Origin: Amycolatopsis orientalis DSM 40040 = KCTC 9412
GTDB lineage: Bacteria > Actinomycetota > Actinomycetes > Mycobacteriales > Pseudonocardiaceae
Assembly (NCBI RefSeq): GCF_000478275.1
Contig: NZ_ASJB01000028.1
Location: forward strand, 310,001-374,000
Length of the DNA: 64,000 nucleotides
Reading direction: 5' to 3'
The position numbers and the translations under genes are program-made. A model generated the notes under the pieces. That model was not told the DNA's origin. It worked only from the letters and a program-made list of their open reading frames with translations, and made no database searches. Below are positions 33,555 to 42,237 of the stretch, one piece after another. Numbering within the stretch: the first letter of the stretch is position 1; each line of letters starts with the position of its first letter.

Positions 33555-36500
33555 CGGCCGCCTCCTGTCCCAAGGTGAAGACTTCCCGCAGCGAATCGGC
33601 GGACAGTCCGGTGAGCCAGTCCTCCCCGTCGGTGACGACGAGTCCGGCCAATGACTCCTTCTTGGTGATGACGGCGTCGATCCGTTCCTCGATGGTGCCG
33701 GGGCAGACGAACTTCCGCACCTGGACGCTCCGCCGCTGGCCGATGCGGAAGGCGCGGTCGGTGGCCTGCTCCTCGACCGCCGGATTCCACCACCGGTCCA
33801 GATGCAGGACGTGGGTGGCGGCGGTGAGGGTCAGGCCCGCTCCCCCGGTCCTCAGCGACGCCATCAGGATCGACGGCCCGGTGCCGGACTGGAAATGCTC
33901 GACGATCGAATCCCTGCGCCGCTGGGACAATCCGCCGTGCAGGTAGGCGATCTTCGCGTTGAGCCTGGCCGACAGATGCGGCACGAGCAGATGCCCGAAC
34001 TCGGCGTACTGCGTGAAGCACAGCACGCGGTCACCCGAATCCAGGATCTCGGCGAGGAGTTCTTCGAGCCGGGTGACCTTGCCGGAGCGGTCCCCGAGCG
34101 GTGACCCGTCGTGCAGCAGATGCGCGGGATGGTTGCAGATCTGCTTGAGCTTGGTGATCGCGGCGAGGATGTTGCCGCGCCGTTTCACCCCGGCACTGTC
34201 GGTGATCTTGGTCATCATCTCGTCCACGGTCGCGCGGTAGAGCGTCACCTGTTCGCGGGTGAGGCGGTATTCCTGGACGATCTCGATCTTCTCGGGCAGG
34301 TCGGCGAGCACGGTGGGATCGGTTTTGAGCCGCCGCAACAGGAACGGTCGGGTCAGCCGGCGCAGTTCGGTGGCCGCGGCCGCGTCGCCCCGGCGTTCGA
34401 TGGCCACCTCGAACCGCTCGCGGAACTCCTGCCTGCTCCCGAGCACGCCGGGGTTGAGCAGATCCGACAGGGACCAGAGATCGGCGAGCCGGTTCTCCAC
34501 CGGTGTCCCGGTCAGGGCGACCCGGTGGCCCGCCGGGATCCGGCGCAGCGCCCGCGCCGGACCGGTGTTCTGGTTCTTGACCGCCTGCGCCTCGTCGAGA
34601 ACGAGCCGGTGCCACCGGGTGCCCGCGAGTTCGTCGGCGTCCCGGGCGGCGGTCGAGTAGGTGGTGACGACGAGATCGGCGGCGGCGACACGCGCGGCCA
34701 GCCGGGCACCGTGCTCCCGGGACGCCCCGTGGTGCACGGTGACCCGCAGGTCAGGGGCGAACTTCGCCGCTTCCCGCTGCCATGTCCCGAGCAATGACAT
34801 CGGGCAGACCAACAGCGTCGGGCCGACGTCGGCGCGCGCCCGCTCGATCGCTTCGAGCGCGAGAAGCTGGACGGTCTTGCCGAGGCCCATGTCGTCGGCG
34901 AGGCAGGCGCCGAGGCCGAGGGAAGCCATGAACGCGAGCCAGGCGACGCCCCGGTTCTGGTACGGCCGCAGGGTCGCCAGGAACGTCGGCGGCGGTTCGA
35001 CCGGTTCGACGACCCGGTGCACGCGCCCGGTGAGGAAGTCGTCGATCCAGCCGTCGGTCGTCACCTCCGTGACCGGCAGCGGTGCGTCGTCGAACCCGTG
35101 GAGCAGCGCCAGCATCTCCGCCGGGGTCGGCAGGGGCGGCTTGTCACGGCCCGGGTCGCGGCGCAGGTATTCGAGGCCGGCACGCAGCAGTTCCGGATCG
35201 ACGCTCACCCACCGCCCGCGCAGCCGCACCAGCGACGACTTCGCGGCGGCGAGCCCGGCCAGTTCCTCGTCCGTCAGCGCGTCCTCCCCAACGGCGAGCG
35301 ACCAGCGGTACGAGGCGAGCTGGTCACGGCCGAGGCGGTGCACCGCGGCCTGGTCGACGGGCGCGCCGCGGACGGAGAGCTTGAGCGCGAGCTTCCGCCT
35401 GCCGCCCCAGCTCGCCGGGAGCTGGACGTCGAAGCCGGCCGCGACCAGCTTTTCGGCACCACCGTCGAGGAACTCCACGGTTTCGGCGACGGTGAGGTCG
35501 TAGAGGCCCGGTTTCTCGGCCTGGACCGCCGGGCCGAGCATCGGCAGCACCGCCGCGGCCCGGTCCAGTTCGGCGGCAAAAAGGCCTTCCGGGTCGGTGA
35601 ACTTCGCGCCCGCCTTGCCGGACCAGACATCTTCGGCCGGGAGCAGGAGGCTGGGATCGGCCGTGGAGCGCAACAAGAACCGCAGCTGCCATTTGGTGCC
35701 GTCACCGGTCTGGTCGTCGGGGTCGTCGACCGGTCCGTACAGCGTGGGGACCTCGTCGAGCCGGAGGCAGACGGTGCCCTCGGTGAGGTCGGTGTCGCCG
35801 ACGGCGTCCCAGGCCGCGATGCCCTCGGCGACGATCCCCATCCGGCCCGGCGCTTGGCTGACCCGGTCGTCCGCGCTGGTCAGCGCGTGGAGCCACGATC
35901 CGAACGGCCCCTCGCGGCCGTCGCTTTCCGTGGCGTGCCCCGCGGCGGCCAGCCGCTCGCGGACGGCGGCGTCGACCAGGGTGCGGAGGGCGTCGGTGAC
36001 GAGCGCCGCCGGCTCCGCTCCGGGATGTTCGGCCCGGCCGACCGGCGGGGTCGCCGCGATCAGGGTCCGGAGCGCGACCGCGTCGCCGCCCCTGGCCACC
36101 GGCCGCCAGCGTGCTCGCGCCACGAGCTCGGTGCGCACGAGGGTGGGCAGCACCCGGCCTCGGCGCACCAGGTCGTCCGCCAGCCGGACGACGGCGCGGA
36201 GATGCCGGACGGAAGAGCCGTAGCCGACCGTCTCGGCCAGGTCTTCCAGCTCCGAGGGGTCGATCAGGAGCGCCGGCACCGACCAGGGTTCCAGTGTCAG
36301 TTCCCGTTGCGGGCGGCCACGGACGCCGAGCTCGGGTGAGGCGACCGGGCCGCCGGGCCGCGACGGCAGCAGCAGGACGGCCGACGCCGGCTTGCCGGGG
36401 TGCAGGGCGGTCAGATCCGCGACCGACGCGGCGAACGGATGCGGCCGGGCCGCGTTCGACGGCCGCATCGACGTCGTCGCCGGGCGGTCGCCGTGTTCGC

Positions 36501-36558
36501 CCCAGAGCACGATCCCCCGGCCAGGGGACCACAAACCGTGCACGACGAGTGGCGGCAT
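33547..36558 (-). CDS. SNF2-family DEAD/DEAH helicase
   Basis: 1003 residues from ATG 36558 behind GGAAGGGGGAGC. The N-terminal half is a bacterial SNF2-associated region. The ATPase core starts about halfway: LADDMGLGKTVQLLALEA (motif I), LVCPMSLLGTWQREA (Ia), VLDEAQAVKN (II), ALTGTPVENRLADLW (III), then the second RecA domain with VLCFTQYAEFGHLLVPHL, ILMASLRTGGAGLTLTAATHVLHLD and ATDRAFRIGQRRSVQV (V-VI). It is a double-stranded-DNA translocase rather than a strand-separating helicase. It forms an operon with the SWIM gene. Confidence 0.95.
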   Translation of the reverse strand: MPPLVVHGLWSPGRGIVLWGEHGDRPATTSMRPSNAARPHPFAASVADLTALHPGKPASAVLLLPSRPGGPVASPELGVRGRPQRELTLEPWSVPALLIDPSELEDLAETVGYGSSVRHLRAVVRLADDLVRRGRVLPTLVRTELVARARWRPVARGGDAVALRTLIAATPPVGRAEHPGAEPAALVTDALRTLVDAAVRERLAAAGHATESDGREGPFGSWLHALTSADDRVSQAPGRMGIVAEGIAAWDAVGDTDLTEGTVCLRLDEVPTLYGPVDDPDDQTGDGTKWQLRFLLRSTADPSLLLPAEDVWSGKAGAKFTDPEGLFAAELDRAAAVLPMLGPAVQAEKPGLYDLTVAETVEFLDGGAEKLVAAGFDVQLPASWGGRRKLALKLSVRGAPVDQAAVHRLGRDQLASYRWSLAVGEDALTDEELAGLAAAKSSLVRLRGRWVSVDPELLRAGLEYLRRDPGRDKPPLPTPAEMLALLHGFDDAPLPVTEVTTDGWIDDFLTGRVHRVVEPVEPPPTFLATLRPYQNRGVAWLAFMASLGLGACLADDMGLGKTVQLLALEAIERARADVGPTLLVCPMSLLGTWQREAAKFAPDLRVTVHHGASREHGARLAARVAAADLVVTTYSTAARDADELAGTRWHRLVLDEAQAVKNQNTGPARALRRIPAGHRVALTGTPVENRLADLWSLSDLLNPGVLGSRQEFRERFEVAIERRGDAAAATELRRLTRPFLLRRLKTDPTVLADLPEKIEIVQEYRLTREQVTLYRATVDEMMTKITDSAGVKRRGNILAAITKLKQICNHPAHLLHDGSPLGDRSGKVTRLEELLAEILDSGDRVLCFTQYAEFGHLLVPHLSARLNAKIAYLHGGLSQRRRDSIVEHFQSGTGPSILMASLRTGGAGLTLTAATHVLHLDRWWNPAVEEQATDRAFRIGQRRSVQVRKFVCPGTIEERIDAVITKKESLAGLVVTDGEDWLTGLSADSLREVFTLGQEAADD

Positions 36559-36644
36559 GCTCCCCCTTCCACGATATGGTCCCTCCAGCATGCCCGTGGC
36601 CGATCAGCGTCCGGTCAGCGCCTCACCCCGATAGGCTTCCTCCG

Positions 36645-37271
36645 GTGGGCGCATCCGTACTGAACGCGATCGATCCGCGCGAGGCGCTGACGATCCTCGG
36701 CTGTTCGAAGGGCAAGAACCGGGGCGGTGACGCGTCCGGCGGGACCGGCACGGTCTGGTCCGAGACGATGCTTCGCGCGCGGGCCGGGGTCCTGGCGAGG
36801 TCCCGGGTCGACGACGGTGGGCTGCGGCCCGCGTGGCTCCGCTACACCGGGCATTTCTACCGGAACGTGGGCCCCGCGCTGGGCGAGGCCGTCGAGAACG
36901 GGCGGACGCTGATCCTCAGCGGCGGCTACGGCATCCTGCGCGCCGACGAGCCGATCTCGTACTACGACCGGAAACTCAAGCTCGGCGACTGGCCCTCCGG
37001 CGTACTGGAAGACGCCGTCCTCGGGGAAGCCCGCCGGATCAGCGCGACGAAGGTGGTCACGTTCGTGTCCGCCAGTGCCGACTACGCGAAGCTGATCCGG
37101 CGCATCCCCTGGGGCGGAACGGAGTTCTCCGCCGTCCTGGTGACGATGGACTTCCACGGAGGCGGTGCGCAGATCGAGGTGCCGCGGCGGCTGGCCCGGG
37201 CCTTCAGCGCGTGGTGGCGCCGCTCGCCGTCGGACTACCCGCCGGGCATGGTCACCGAAGTACTCGGGTGA
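36645..37271 (+). CDS. YaaA/DUF6884-like protein
   Basis: 208 residues from a GTG at 36645; the long frame before it is antisense to the helicase. Visible phrases are ALTILGCSKGKNRGGD, the central WLRYTGHFYRNVG, and LILSGGYGILRADEPISYYDRKL. The last resembles the SGxYGllxxxDxIxxYD motif of YaaA and DUF6884 proteins, some of which limit DNA damage under peroxide stress. It diverges from the helicase gene, which would fit a DNA-protection context, but the link is inference. Confidence 0.65.
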   Translation: MGASVLNAIDPREALTILGCSKGKNRGGDASGGTGTVWSETMLRARAGVLARSRVDDGGLRPAWLRYTGHFYRNVGPALGEAVENGRTLILSGGYGILRADEPISYYDRKLKLGDWPSGVLEDAVLGEARRISATKVVTFVSASADYAKLIRRIPWGGTEFSAVLVTMDFHGGGAQIEVPRRLARAFSAWWRRSPSDYPPGMVTEVLG

Positions 37272-37277
37272 ACGCCG

Positions 37278-37706
37278 TCACGGCCACTCGGCTTCGGACA
37301 ACAGGCGCGCCGCACGGAGGAACGCCCCACGGTCGCCCGCGGGCAGCCGTCCGAGCAAACGTTCTTCCTGCGCCTGGATCTTCGACTGGGCCGACCTTCG
37401 CGCGGCGCGGCCCGCGTCGGTGATCCCCAGCAGCCGTACGCGGCGGTCCTTCGGATCCGGCTCGCGGGTGATCAGGCCGTCGTCCTGGAGCGTGTCGAGG
37501 GTGCCGATGATCCGGGTCTTGTCCGCGCCGATCGCCTTGGCGAGCGCGGCCTGCGTGCGGACCGGCCCGTCGTCGAGCGCGCTCAGCACCACGTAACCCC
37601 ACATCGTCAGCCCGTGCTCGGCCAGCACCGGCTGCTCGGCGTTCATCAGCCGTCGCATCAGCCCGCCGAGCATCGCCGCGAGATCCGGCCTCCTCTGCTC
37701 CGCCAT
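37278..37706 (-). CDS. MarR-family transcriptional regulator
   Basis: 142 residues from the ATG at 37706. A winged-helix core is evident: MWGYVVLSALDDGPVRTQAA, LAKAIGADKTRIIGTLDTL, then the wing GLITREPDPKDRRVRLLGIT. It likely acts as a dimer binding inverted repeats near its own start; GCATAT-N7-ATATGC at 37756-37774 is a candidate. Divergent from the DinB-like gene. Confidence 0.9.
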   Translation of the reverse strand: MAEQRRPDLAAMLGGLMRRLMNAEQPVLAEHGLTMWGYVVLSALDDGPVRTQAALAKAIGADKTRIIGTLDTLQDDGLITREPDPKDRRVRLLGITDAGRAARRSAQSKIQAQEERLLGRLPAGDRGAFLRAARLLSEAEWP

Positions 37707-37740
37707 GCGCAGACCATACCGACCGGTGTCGCGGAACCGG

Positions 37741-37774
37741 TTGACGAACTCGTACGCATATGTAGATGATATGC
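37741..37774 (+). promoter_or_regulatory. Promoter and inverted repeat between MarR and DinB-like genes
   Basis: TTGACG (37741-37746) and TAGATG (37763-37768) are spaced 16 bases apart. They overlap the inverted repeat GCATAT (37756-37761) / ATATGC (37769-37774). The ATG at 37777 is only a few bases past the -10, so the message may be leaderless. Confidence 0.5.
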
Positions 37775-37776
37775 GC

Positions 37777-38385
37777 ATGCCTATCGATGAACTCCGCATC
37801 CTCGACGCCATCGTGACCCGGACGAGCCTGGACCTCGTCGCGAAGATCACTCCCCCCGACCTGACGAAGCCGACCCCGTGCAGCGCCTGGACCCTGCACG
37901 GCCTGCTGGCGCACATGGCGACGCAGCACCACGGTTTCGCGGCCGCGGCCGAGGGGGAAGGCGGTCTCGAACACTGGCGCCTGATCCCGCTGGGCGACGA
38001 CCCCATCGCCACCTACCGCGCGTCGGTCAAGCGGGTGCTGAACGCCTTCGTCCCCCACGACCTCACCGACCGGAGGTTCCTGCTTCCCGAGTTCTCCACC
38101 GAAGTCACCTTCACCGCCGAACAGGCGCTGGGGTTCCATTTTGTGGACTACCTGGTGCATTCGTGGGACGTGGCGAAGACCCTGGGCCTGCCGGTCGAGT
38201 TCCAGCAGGAGGTGCTCGACGCCGGACTGAGGTTCGCCAAGTCGATCCCCGACGGGAAGAACCGCAAGGCGCCGGGCGCCGCCTTCGGCCCGGCCGTCGC
38301 GGCGACCGGACCGTCCGATTTGGACACGATCGTCGCACTGCTGGGCCGTTCGCCGTCATGGCCGGATCAGGTGGCCGCGGCGTGA
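37777..38385 (+). CDS. TIGR03086/DinB-like metal-binding protein
   Basis: 202 residues, with start chosen at 37777; an in-frame ATG at 37771 is also possible. The helical bundle with DLTKPTPCSAWTLHGLLAHMATQHHGFAA and later FHFVDYLVHSWDVAKTLGLP is typical of mycothiol-dependent maleylpyruvate isomerase/TIGR03086 proteins, with three His metal ligands among those segments. Members are mycothiol-dependent enzymes or small-molecule detoxifiers; the reaction here is unknown. The divergent MarR protein is its likely regulator. Confidence 0.85.
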   Translation: MPIDELRILDAIVTRTSLDLVAKITPPDLTKPTPCSAWTLHGLLAHMATQHHGFAAAAEGEGGLEHWRLIPLGDDPIATYRASVKRVLNAFVPHDLTDRRFLLPEFSTEVTFTAEQALGFHFVDYLVHSWDVAKTLGLPVEFQQEVLDAGLRFAKSIPDGKNRKAPGAAFGPAVAATGPSDLDTIVALLGRSPSWPDQVAAA

Positions 38386-39239
38386 CGCACAGCCTCGAGG
38401 ATCCGGGCGGTGACCAACTCCGGTTTCTCGAGGGACAACCCATGTGTGGTCTTGGGAACGACTTCGACTTCGATGTGCGGATTCAGCGAGCCGAGCCGGG
38501 CCGCCACCTCGCGGGCACGGTGGATGACACTGCGTTCGGCGACGATGATCCGGGTGGGTACGTCGATCGCCGACAATTCCTCGTCGCTGAACAGGTGCAT
38601 CTCGGGTAGCCGCTGTTTGTACTTGAGCGCGGCGAACAGCAGGGGTCGCACGGTGTGCCGCACGTCCGGATCGCCGGACGCCACCAGCCGGAGCAGCCAC
38701 CGGGGCAGGAACCAGAGGAAGATCTCCCGGAAGCTCCACCAGATGAAGCTGCGGCCGATCGTGCCGAATCCCGCGGCCTCGATGGTGACGACACCGGCGA
38801 TCCGGCCGGTCGTCCGGGAAGCCAGGTTCAGCGCCAGCCAGCCGCCCCGCGAAACGCCCGCCAGGTGGACCTTTTCGTGACCGGTTCCCGCAAGGACCCC
38901 CTCGACGACCTCGGCGAGCCAGTCCGCGCAGTCCTCTGTGGACTCAATGGGGGCGGTCTGGATCGACCGCCCCGGCTCGCCGATCGAGTCGACGGCGTGG
39001 ATCCGGTGCCGGGCGGCGAGTTCGGCGATATGCGGATACCAGGACAGCGAGGTGCCCATTCCGCCGGAAAGCAGCACGATCGGCGGACCGTCCTCCGGAC
39101 CGCAACTCCGGACCCGGGTCGGGCCGAATCTCGTCTCGATGTCCCGTTCCTCGGCGGGCACCGGCCACTTCCGCAAGATCGCGTCATAGGTCGCGAAGAA
39201 GCGCTCCTCGGCCTTCTTGTCGGTGAACTCCCCCGGCAT
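38367..39239 (-). CDS. Alpha/beta hydrolase
   Basis: 290 residues. It has IVLLSGGMGTSLSWYPHIAE (oxyanion loop), nucleophile Ser in LAGVSRGGWLALNLAS, and a C-terminal acid/His pair around PTRIIVAERSVI and PKTTHGLSLEKPE. There is no export signal. A 22-bp perfect palindrome lies 19 bases upstream of its start and a TetR gene is divergent, so repression by that regulator is likely. The substrate is unknown. The last 19 bases overlap the convergent DinB-like gene. Confidence 0.9.
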   Translation of the reverse strand: MPGEFTDKKAEERFFATYDAILRKWPVPAEERDIETRFGPTRVRSCGPEDGPPIVLLSGGMGTSLSWYPHIAELAARHRIHAVDSIGEPGRSIQTAPIESTEDCADWLAEVVEGVLAGTGHEKVHLAGVSRGGWLALNLASRTTGRIAGVVTIEAAGFGTIGRSFIWWSFREIFLWFLPRWLLRLVASGDPDVRHTVRPLLFAALKYKQRLPEMHLFSDEELSAIDVPTRIIVAERSVIHRAREVAARLGSLNPHIEVEVVPKTTHGLSLEKPELVTARILEAVRHAAAT

Positions 39240-39257
39240 CGGACCTCCTCGAAGTTT

Positions 39258-39279
39258 TTATGGTGCACTTGCACCATAA
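39258..39279. promoter_or_regulatory. 22-bp TetR operator
   Basis: TTATGGTGCA-CT-TGCACCATAA has perfect 10-bp arms and lies midway between the divergent hydrolase and TetR starts. It is the clear operator candidate for the regulator at 39330. Confidence 0.75.
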
Positions 39280-39329
39280 CAGCGGGTGGCCGTTCCTGCC
39301 AGCCCTCGCCGGCATGGCAGAGTGATCGC

Positions 39330-39935
39330 GTGCCGAAACGTGTCGACCACCAAGCGCGCAGGCGCGAAATCGCGGAGGCCCTCTTCCGGATCGCCGCCGC
39401 CCAAGGCCTGCAGGCGGTCACCCTGCGTGCGGTGGCCGCGGACGCGGGCATCTCGATGAACCTGGTCCAGTACTACTTCCCCACCAAGGAGGAGATGCTG
39501 CGGTTCGCCTGGCAGCGGGTCGTCGAGCTGACCGGCGAGATCGCCGGGAAGACCATCGGCGAGGCGATGAAGACGGGGGACGAACGCACCGTCGTGCGCG
39601 CCTACCTGACCGCCGTCCTGCCGGACGGCGAGCGACGCCGCATGCTGGCCGCGGTCCAGATCGCGTACTTCGCCGTCGACGTCACGCGCGGGAGCCAAGC
39701 TCCCGATCAGGAACCACTTCTGCCCCACCTGGTCCACGCGATCGCCGGCCTGCTCAAGGCGGCCCAGGAGAAAGGTGCCGTCCCGGTCCGCCTCGACCCC
39801 CTGCTCGAGGCGGACGCGCTCGCGACGATGTCCGCCGGTCTGGTCACGGGGATCATGGTCGGCGCCTACACGGCCGAGCGCGCGGCAGAGATCGTCGACT
39901 ACCGGCTCGACGGAGTGTTCACCGGCGTTCGATGA
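39330..39935 (+). CDS. TetR-family transcriptional regulator
   Basis: 201 residues from a GTG. The helix-turn-helix is ALFRIAAAQGLQAVTLRAVA followed by AGISMNLVQYYFPTKEEML. The C-terminal helices (ALATMSAGLVTGIMVGAYTAERA) form a ligand pocket. It is the presumed repressor of the divergent hydrolase through the palindrome at 39258. The longer upstream frame is antisense to the hydrolase. It overlaps the next, convergent TetR gene by 17 bases. Confidence 0.9.
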   Translation: MPKRVDHQARRREIAEALFRIAAAQGLQAVTLRAVAADAGISMNLVQYYFPTKEEMLRFAWQRVVELTGEIAGKTIGEAMKTGDERTVVRAYLTAVLPDGERRRMLAAVQIAYFAVDVTRGSQAPDQEPLLPHLVHAIAGLLKAAQEKGAVPVRLDPLLEADALATMSAGLVTGIMVGAYTAERAAEIVDYRLDGVFTGVR

Positions 39936-40638
39936 GCGCCTCGATGCCGTCGAGGATGCGGCCGAGGCCGAACTCGACGTCGGCTTCCTCCATGCCCTCC
40001 TCGCCGTACGCCTCACCGGAAATCACGGCGGCGACGCGCGCATAGCCCCGCCCTTCGAGGCGCGGGCTGAGGAACGCGCTCAGCGCCCGGACCTGATCAG
40101 GCGGGCTCGCGTTCACGTCCCGGAGCAAGGAAGCCGTACTGCGAACCCAGCCGTCGACCAGTACGGCGCAGCCGGTCACGTCCTGGGCACTCAGCCCCGA
40201 GTCCGCCATCCCCGCGAGGAAGTTCTCCAGCCACCCGAGCAGATTCGGCGTACTCGGCGCCCTCCGCACCGGCAGGTCGATCAGCCACGGATGGCGGCGG
40301 CAGCGTTCGAGGAGCGCCCGCGCCCAGGCGGTGACCGCGGCGCGCCAGTCGCCGGACGGCGGCTCCGGCGGCGGCCCCCAAGCCGCCTCGGCCACCAGGA
40401 CGAGCAGTTCCTCCTTGGAGCTCAGGTAGCGGTAAAGCGCGTTCGCGGTGATACCGAGTCGCTTGGCGATCGACGGCATGGACAGTGCGGCGTAGCCCTC
40501 CGCGTCCGCCTGGGCGATGGCCGCGTCGACGATCTGCTCGAGGCTGTATCCCGGCTTCGGCCCACGCCGGGGCGCCGGGGCGTGACCCCACGCCAGCGCG
40601 GTGCCCGGCGGCAGCAACTCGATCTCCACGTCGTCCAT
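39919..40638 (-). CDS. TetR-family transcriptional regulator
   Basis: 239 residues from the ATG at 40638. A proline-rich N-terminal tail (PAPRRGPKPGYSLEQI) precedes the helix-turn-helix IAQADAEGYAALSMPSIAKR with LGITANALYRYLSSKEEL. The C-terminal domain has the TetR_C (tetracycline-repressor-like) wording LLGWLENFLAGMADSGLSAQD. It diverges from the carotenoid oxygenase. Two 11-bp direct repeats, GGCATACAC(T/A)G, at about 40669 and 40685 lie between the starts and may be its sites. Confidence 0.9.
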   Translation of the reverse strand: MDDVEIELLPPGTALAWGHAPAPRRGPKPGYSLEQIVDAAIAQADAEGYAALSMPSIAKRLGITANALYRYLSSKEELLVLVAEAAWGPPPEPPSGDWRAAVTAWARALLERCRRHPWLIDLPVRRAPSTPNLLGWLENFLAGMADSGLSAQDVTGCAVLVDGWVRSTASLLRDVNASPPDQVRALSAFLSPRLEGRGYARVAAVISGEAYGEEGMEEADVEFGLGRILDGIEALIERR

Positions 40639-40721
40639 GGCCGCATTGTTGCACCCAAAACAGGTAAAGGCATACACTGTTCATGGCATACACAGTTACT
40701 TGACGAGTTGGGGGATCGACC

Positions 40722-42188
40722 ATGACCGAACCGACCAGGCGGAACGTGCTCCGCGGGGCGGCCGCGCTGGCCATCGGCGGAGTCGCCGCGACGGCCGGCA
40801 GCAGGGGGACCGCGTTCGCCGCACCGGCACCGGCGACGCCGCGGTACCCCTTCGTCGAAGGTGCTTTCACACCGGTGAAAGAGGAGGTGACCGCGTTCGG
40901 CCTGCCCGTCACGGGCCGCATCCCGAAGGACCTCTGCGGGCGATACCTGCGCACCGGGCCGAACGTGCTCGGACTCGAAGACCCGCGCGCCCACCACTGG
41001 ATGCTGGGCGAGGGGATGGTGCACGGCGTCCGGCTGCGCGACGGGAAGGCCGAGTGGTACCGCAACCGGTGGGTGCGTTCGTCCGGTGTCGCGGCGAAAC
41101 TCGGCGAACGGTACCCGTGGCCGGTGCCCGCCGAAGACTTCGCGCCGAACACGCATGTGATCAGCCACCACGGCCGCATCCTCACCCTGCAGGAGTCCGG
41201 CGCACCGCCGTACGAACTCGACGGCGAGCTGAACACGTTGGGGCCGTTCGACTTCGGCGGTTCGCTCGAGGGCTCCTACACCGCGCACACCAAGTTCGAC
41301 GCCCGCGCCGACGAACTGCACGCGGTGACCTATCACCCGACGTGGGATCACGTACGGCACCTGATGGTCGACCGGACCGGCCGCGTCGTGCGGACCACCC
41401 GGATCCCGGTCACCGACAGTCCGATGATGCACGACTTCGGGCTCACCGAGAACTACGTGGTCGTCTTCGACGTGCCGGTCACCTTCGACCCGCGGCCGGG
41501 CAAGGTCGTTCCCTACAAATGGAACACGGCCCATCCCGCCAGGGTGGGGGTGATGAAACGCGACGGCGGCCCGGTCCGCTGGTTCCCCGTCGACCCGGTG
41601 TTCTACTCGCACACCCTCAACGCCTACGAGCAGGGTTCGACGGTGGTGATCGACCTGACCACGATGCCGGCACCCTTCGAGGTGGCGGGCAACCAGGGCT
41701 TCGGCGGCCCGTCGGCGTCCGGTCCGCCGGTGCTGGAGCGCTGGACGATCGACCTGGCGCGCGGCCGGGTGCGGCGCCGTGTCCTCGACGACCGGCCGCA
41801 GGAGTTCCCGCGCGTCAACGAAAGCCTGGTGTCGCGGCGGCACCGGTACGGCTACTCGGCTTCGCCCGGTGAGCTCTTCGACGTCTATCTGGACAAGCCC
41901 GCCGGTTCCTTCGGCAACGCCCTGATCAAGCACGACCTGTACAACGGGCGCTCGGAAGTGCACCGCTTCGGCAAGGGCGCCGACGCGAGCGAAGCGGTCT
42001 TCGTGCCGTCGTCACACAGCCGGGCCGAGGACGACGGTTATGCCCTCGCCTATGTGAACAACCCCGACCGGAACGCCTCGGATCTGGTGATCCTCTCGGC
42101 CCAGGATTTCACCGCGAAACCGCTGGCGCGCGTCCACCTGCCGAGGCCCGTGCCGCTGGGCTTCCACGGCAGCTGGGTGGCCGACTGA
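40722..42188 (+). CDS. Carotenoid oxygenase with Tat-like signal
   Basis: 488 residues. The N-terminus TEPTRRNVLRGAAALAIGGVA followed by GTAFAAP is a twin-arginine-style export signal. The beta-propeller of carotenoid cleavage oxygenases follows: RYLRTGPNVLG, HHWMLGEGMVHGVRLRDG, and iron-ligand histidines in FAPNTHVISHHGR, TYHPTWDHVRH, MHDFGLTENY and the C-terminal LGFHGSW. It cleaves a double bond in a carotenoid or a stilbene/lignin-derived aromatic with O2. The exported location is unusual for this family. It ends at a strong bidirectional hairpin. Confidence 0.9.
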   Translation: MTEPTRRNVLRGAAALAIGGVAATAGSRGTAFAAPAPATPRYPFVEGAFTPVKEEVTAFGLPVTGRIPKDLCGRYLRTGPNVLGLEDPRAHHWMLGEGMVHGVRLRDGKAEWYRNRWVRSSGVAAKLGERYPWPVPAEDFAPNTHVISHHGRILTLQESGAPPYELDGELNTLGPFDFGGSLEGSYTAHTKFDARADELHAVTYHPTWDHVRHLMVDRTGRVVRTTRIPVTDSPMMHDFGLTENYVVVFDVPVTFDPRPGKVVPYKWNTAHPARVGVMKRDGGPVRWFPVDPVFYSHTLNAYEQGSTVVIDLTTMPAPFEVAGNQGFGGPSASGPPVLERWTIDLARGRVRRRVLDDRPQEFPRVNESLVSRRHRYGYSASPGELFDVYLDKPAGSFGNALIKHDLYNGRSEVHRFGKGADASEAVFVPSSHSRAEDDGYALAYVNNPDRNASDLVILSAQDFTAKPLARVHLPRPVPLGFHGSWVAD

Positions 42189-42192
42189 CGAT

Positions 42193-42232
42193 CGGCGTGG
42201 TCACCGGCGTACGCACGCCGGTGACCACGCCG
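42193..42232. terminator. Bidirectional hairpin terminator
   Basis: Perfect 18-bp arms (42193-42210, CGGCGTGGTCACCGGCGT, and 42215-42232) with a 4-base loop fill the gap between the convergent carotenoid oxygenase and DUF5682-like genes. Confidence 0.85.
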
Positions 42233-42237
42233 TCGGG

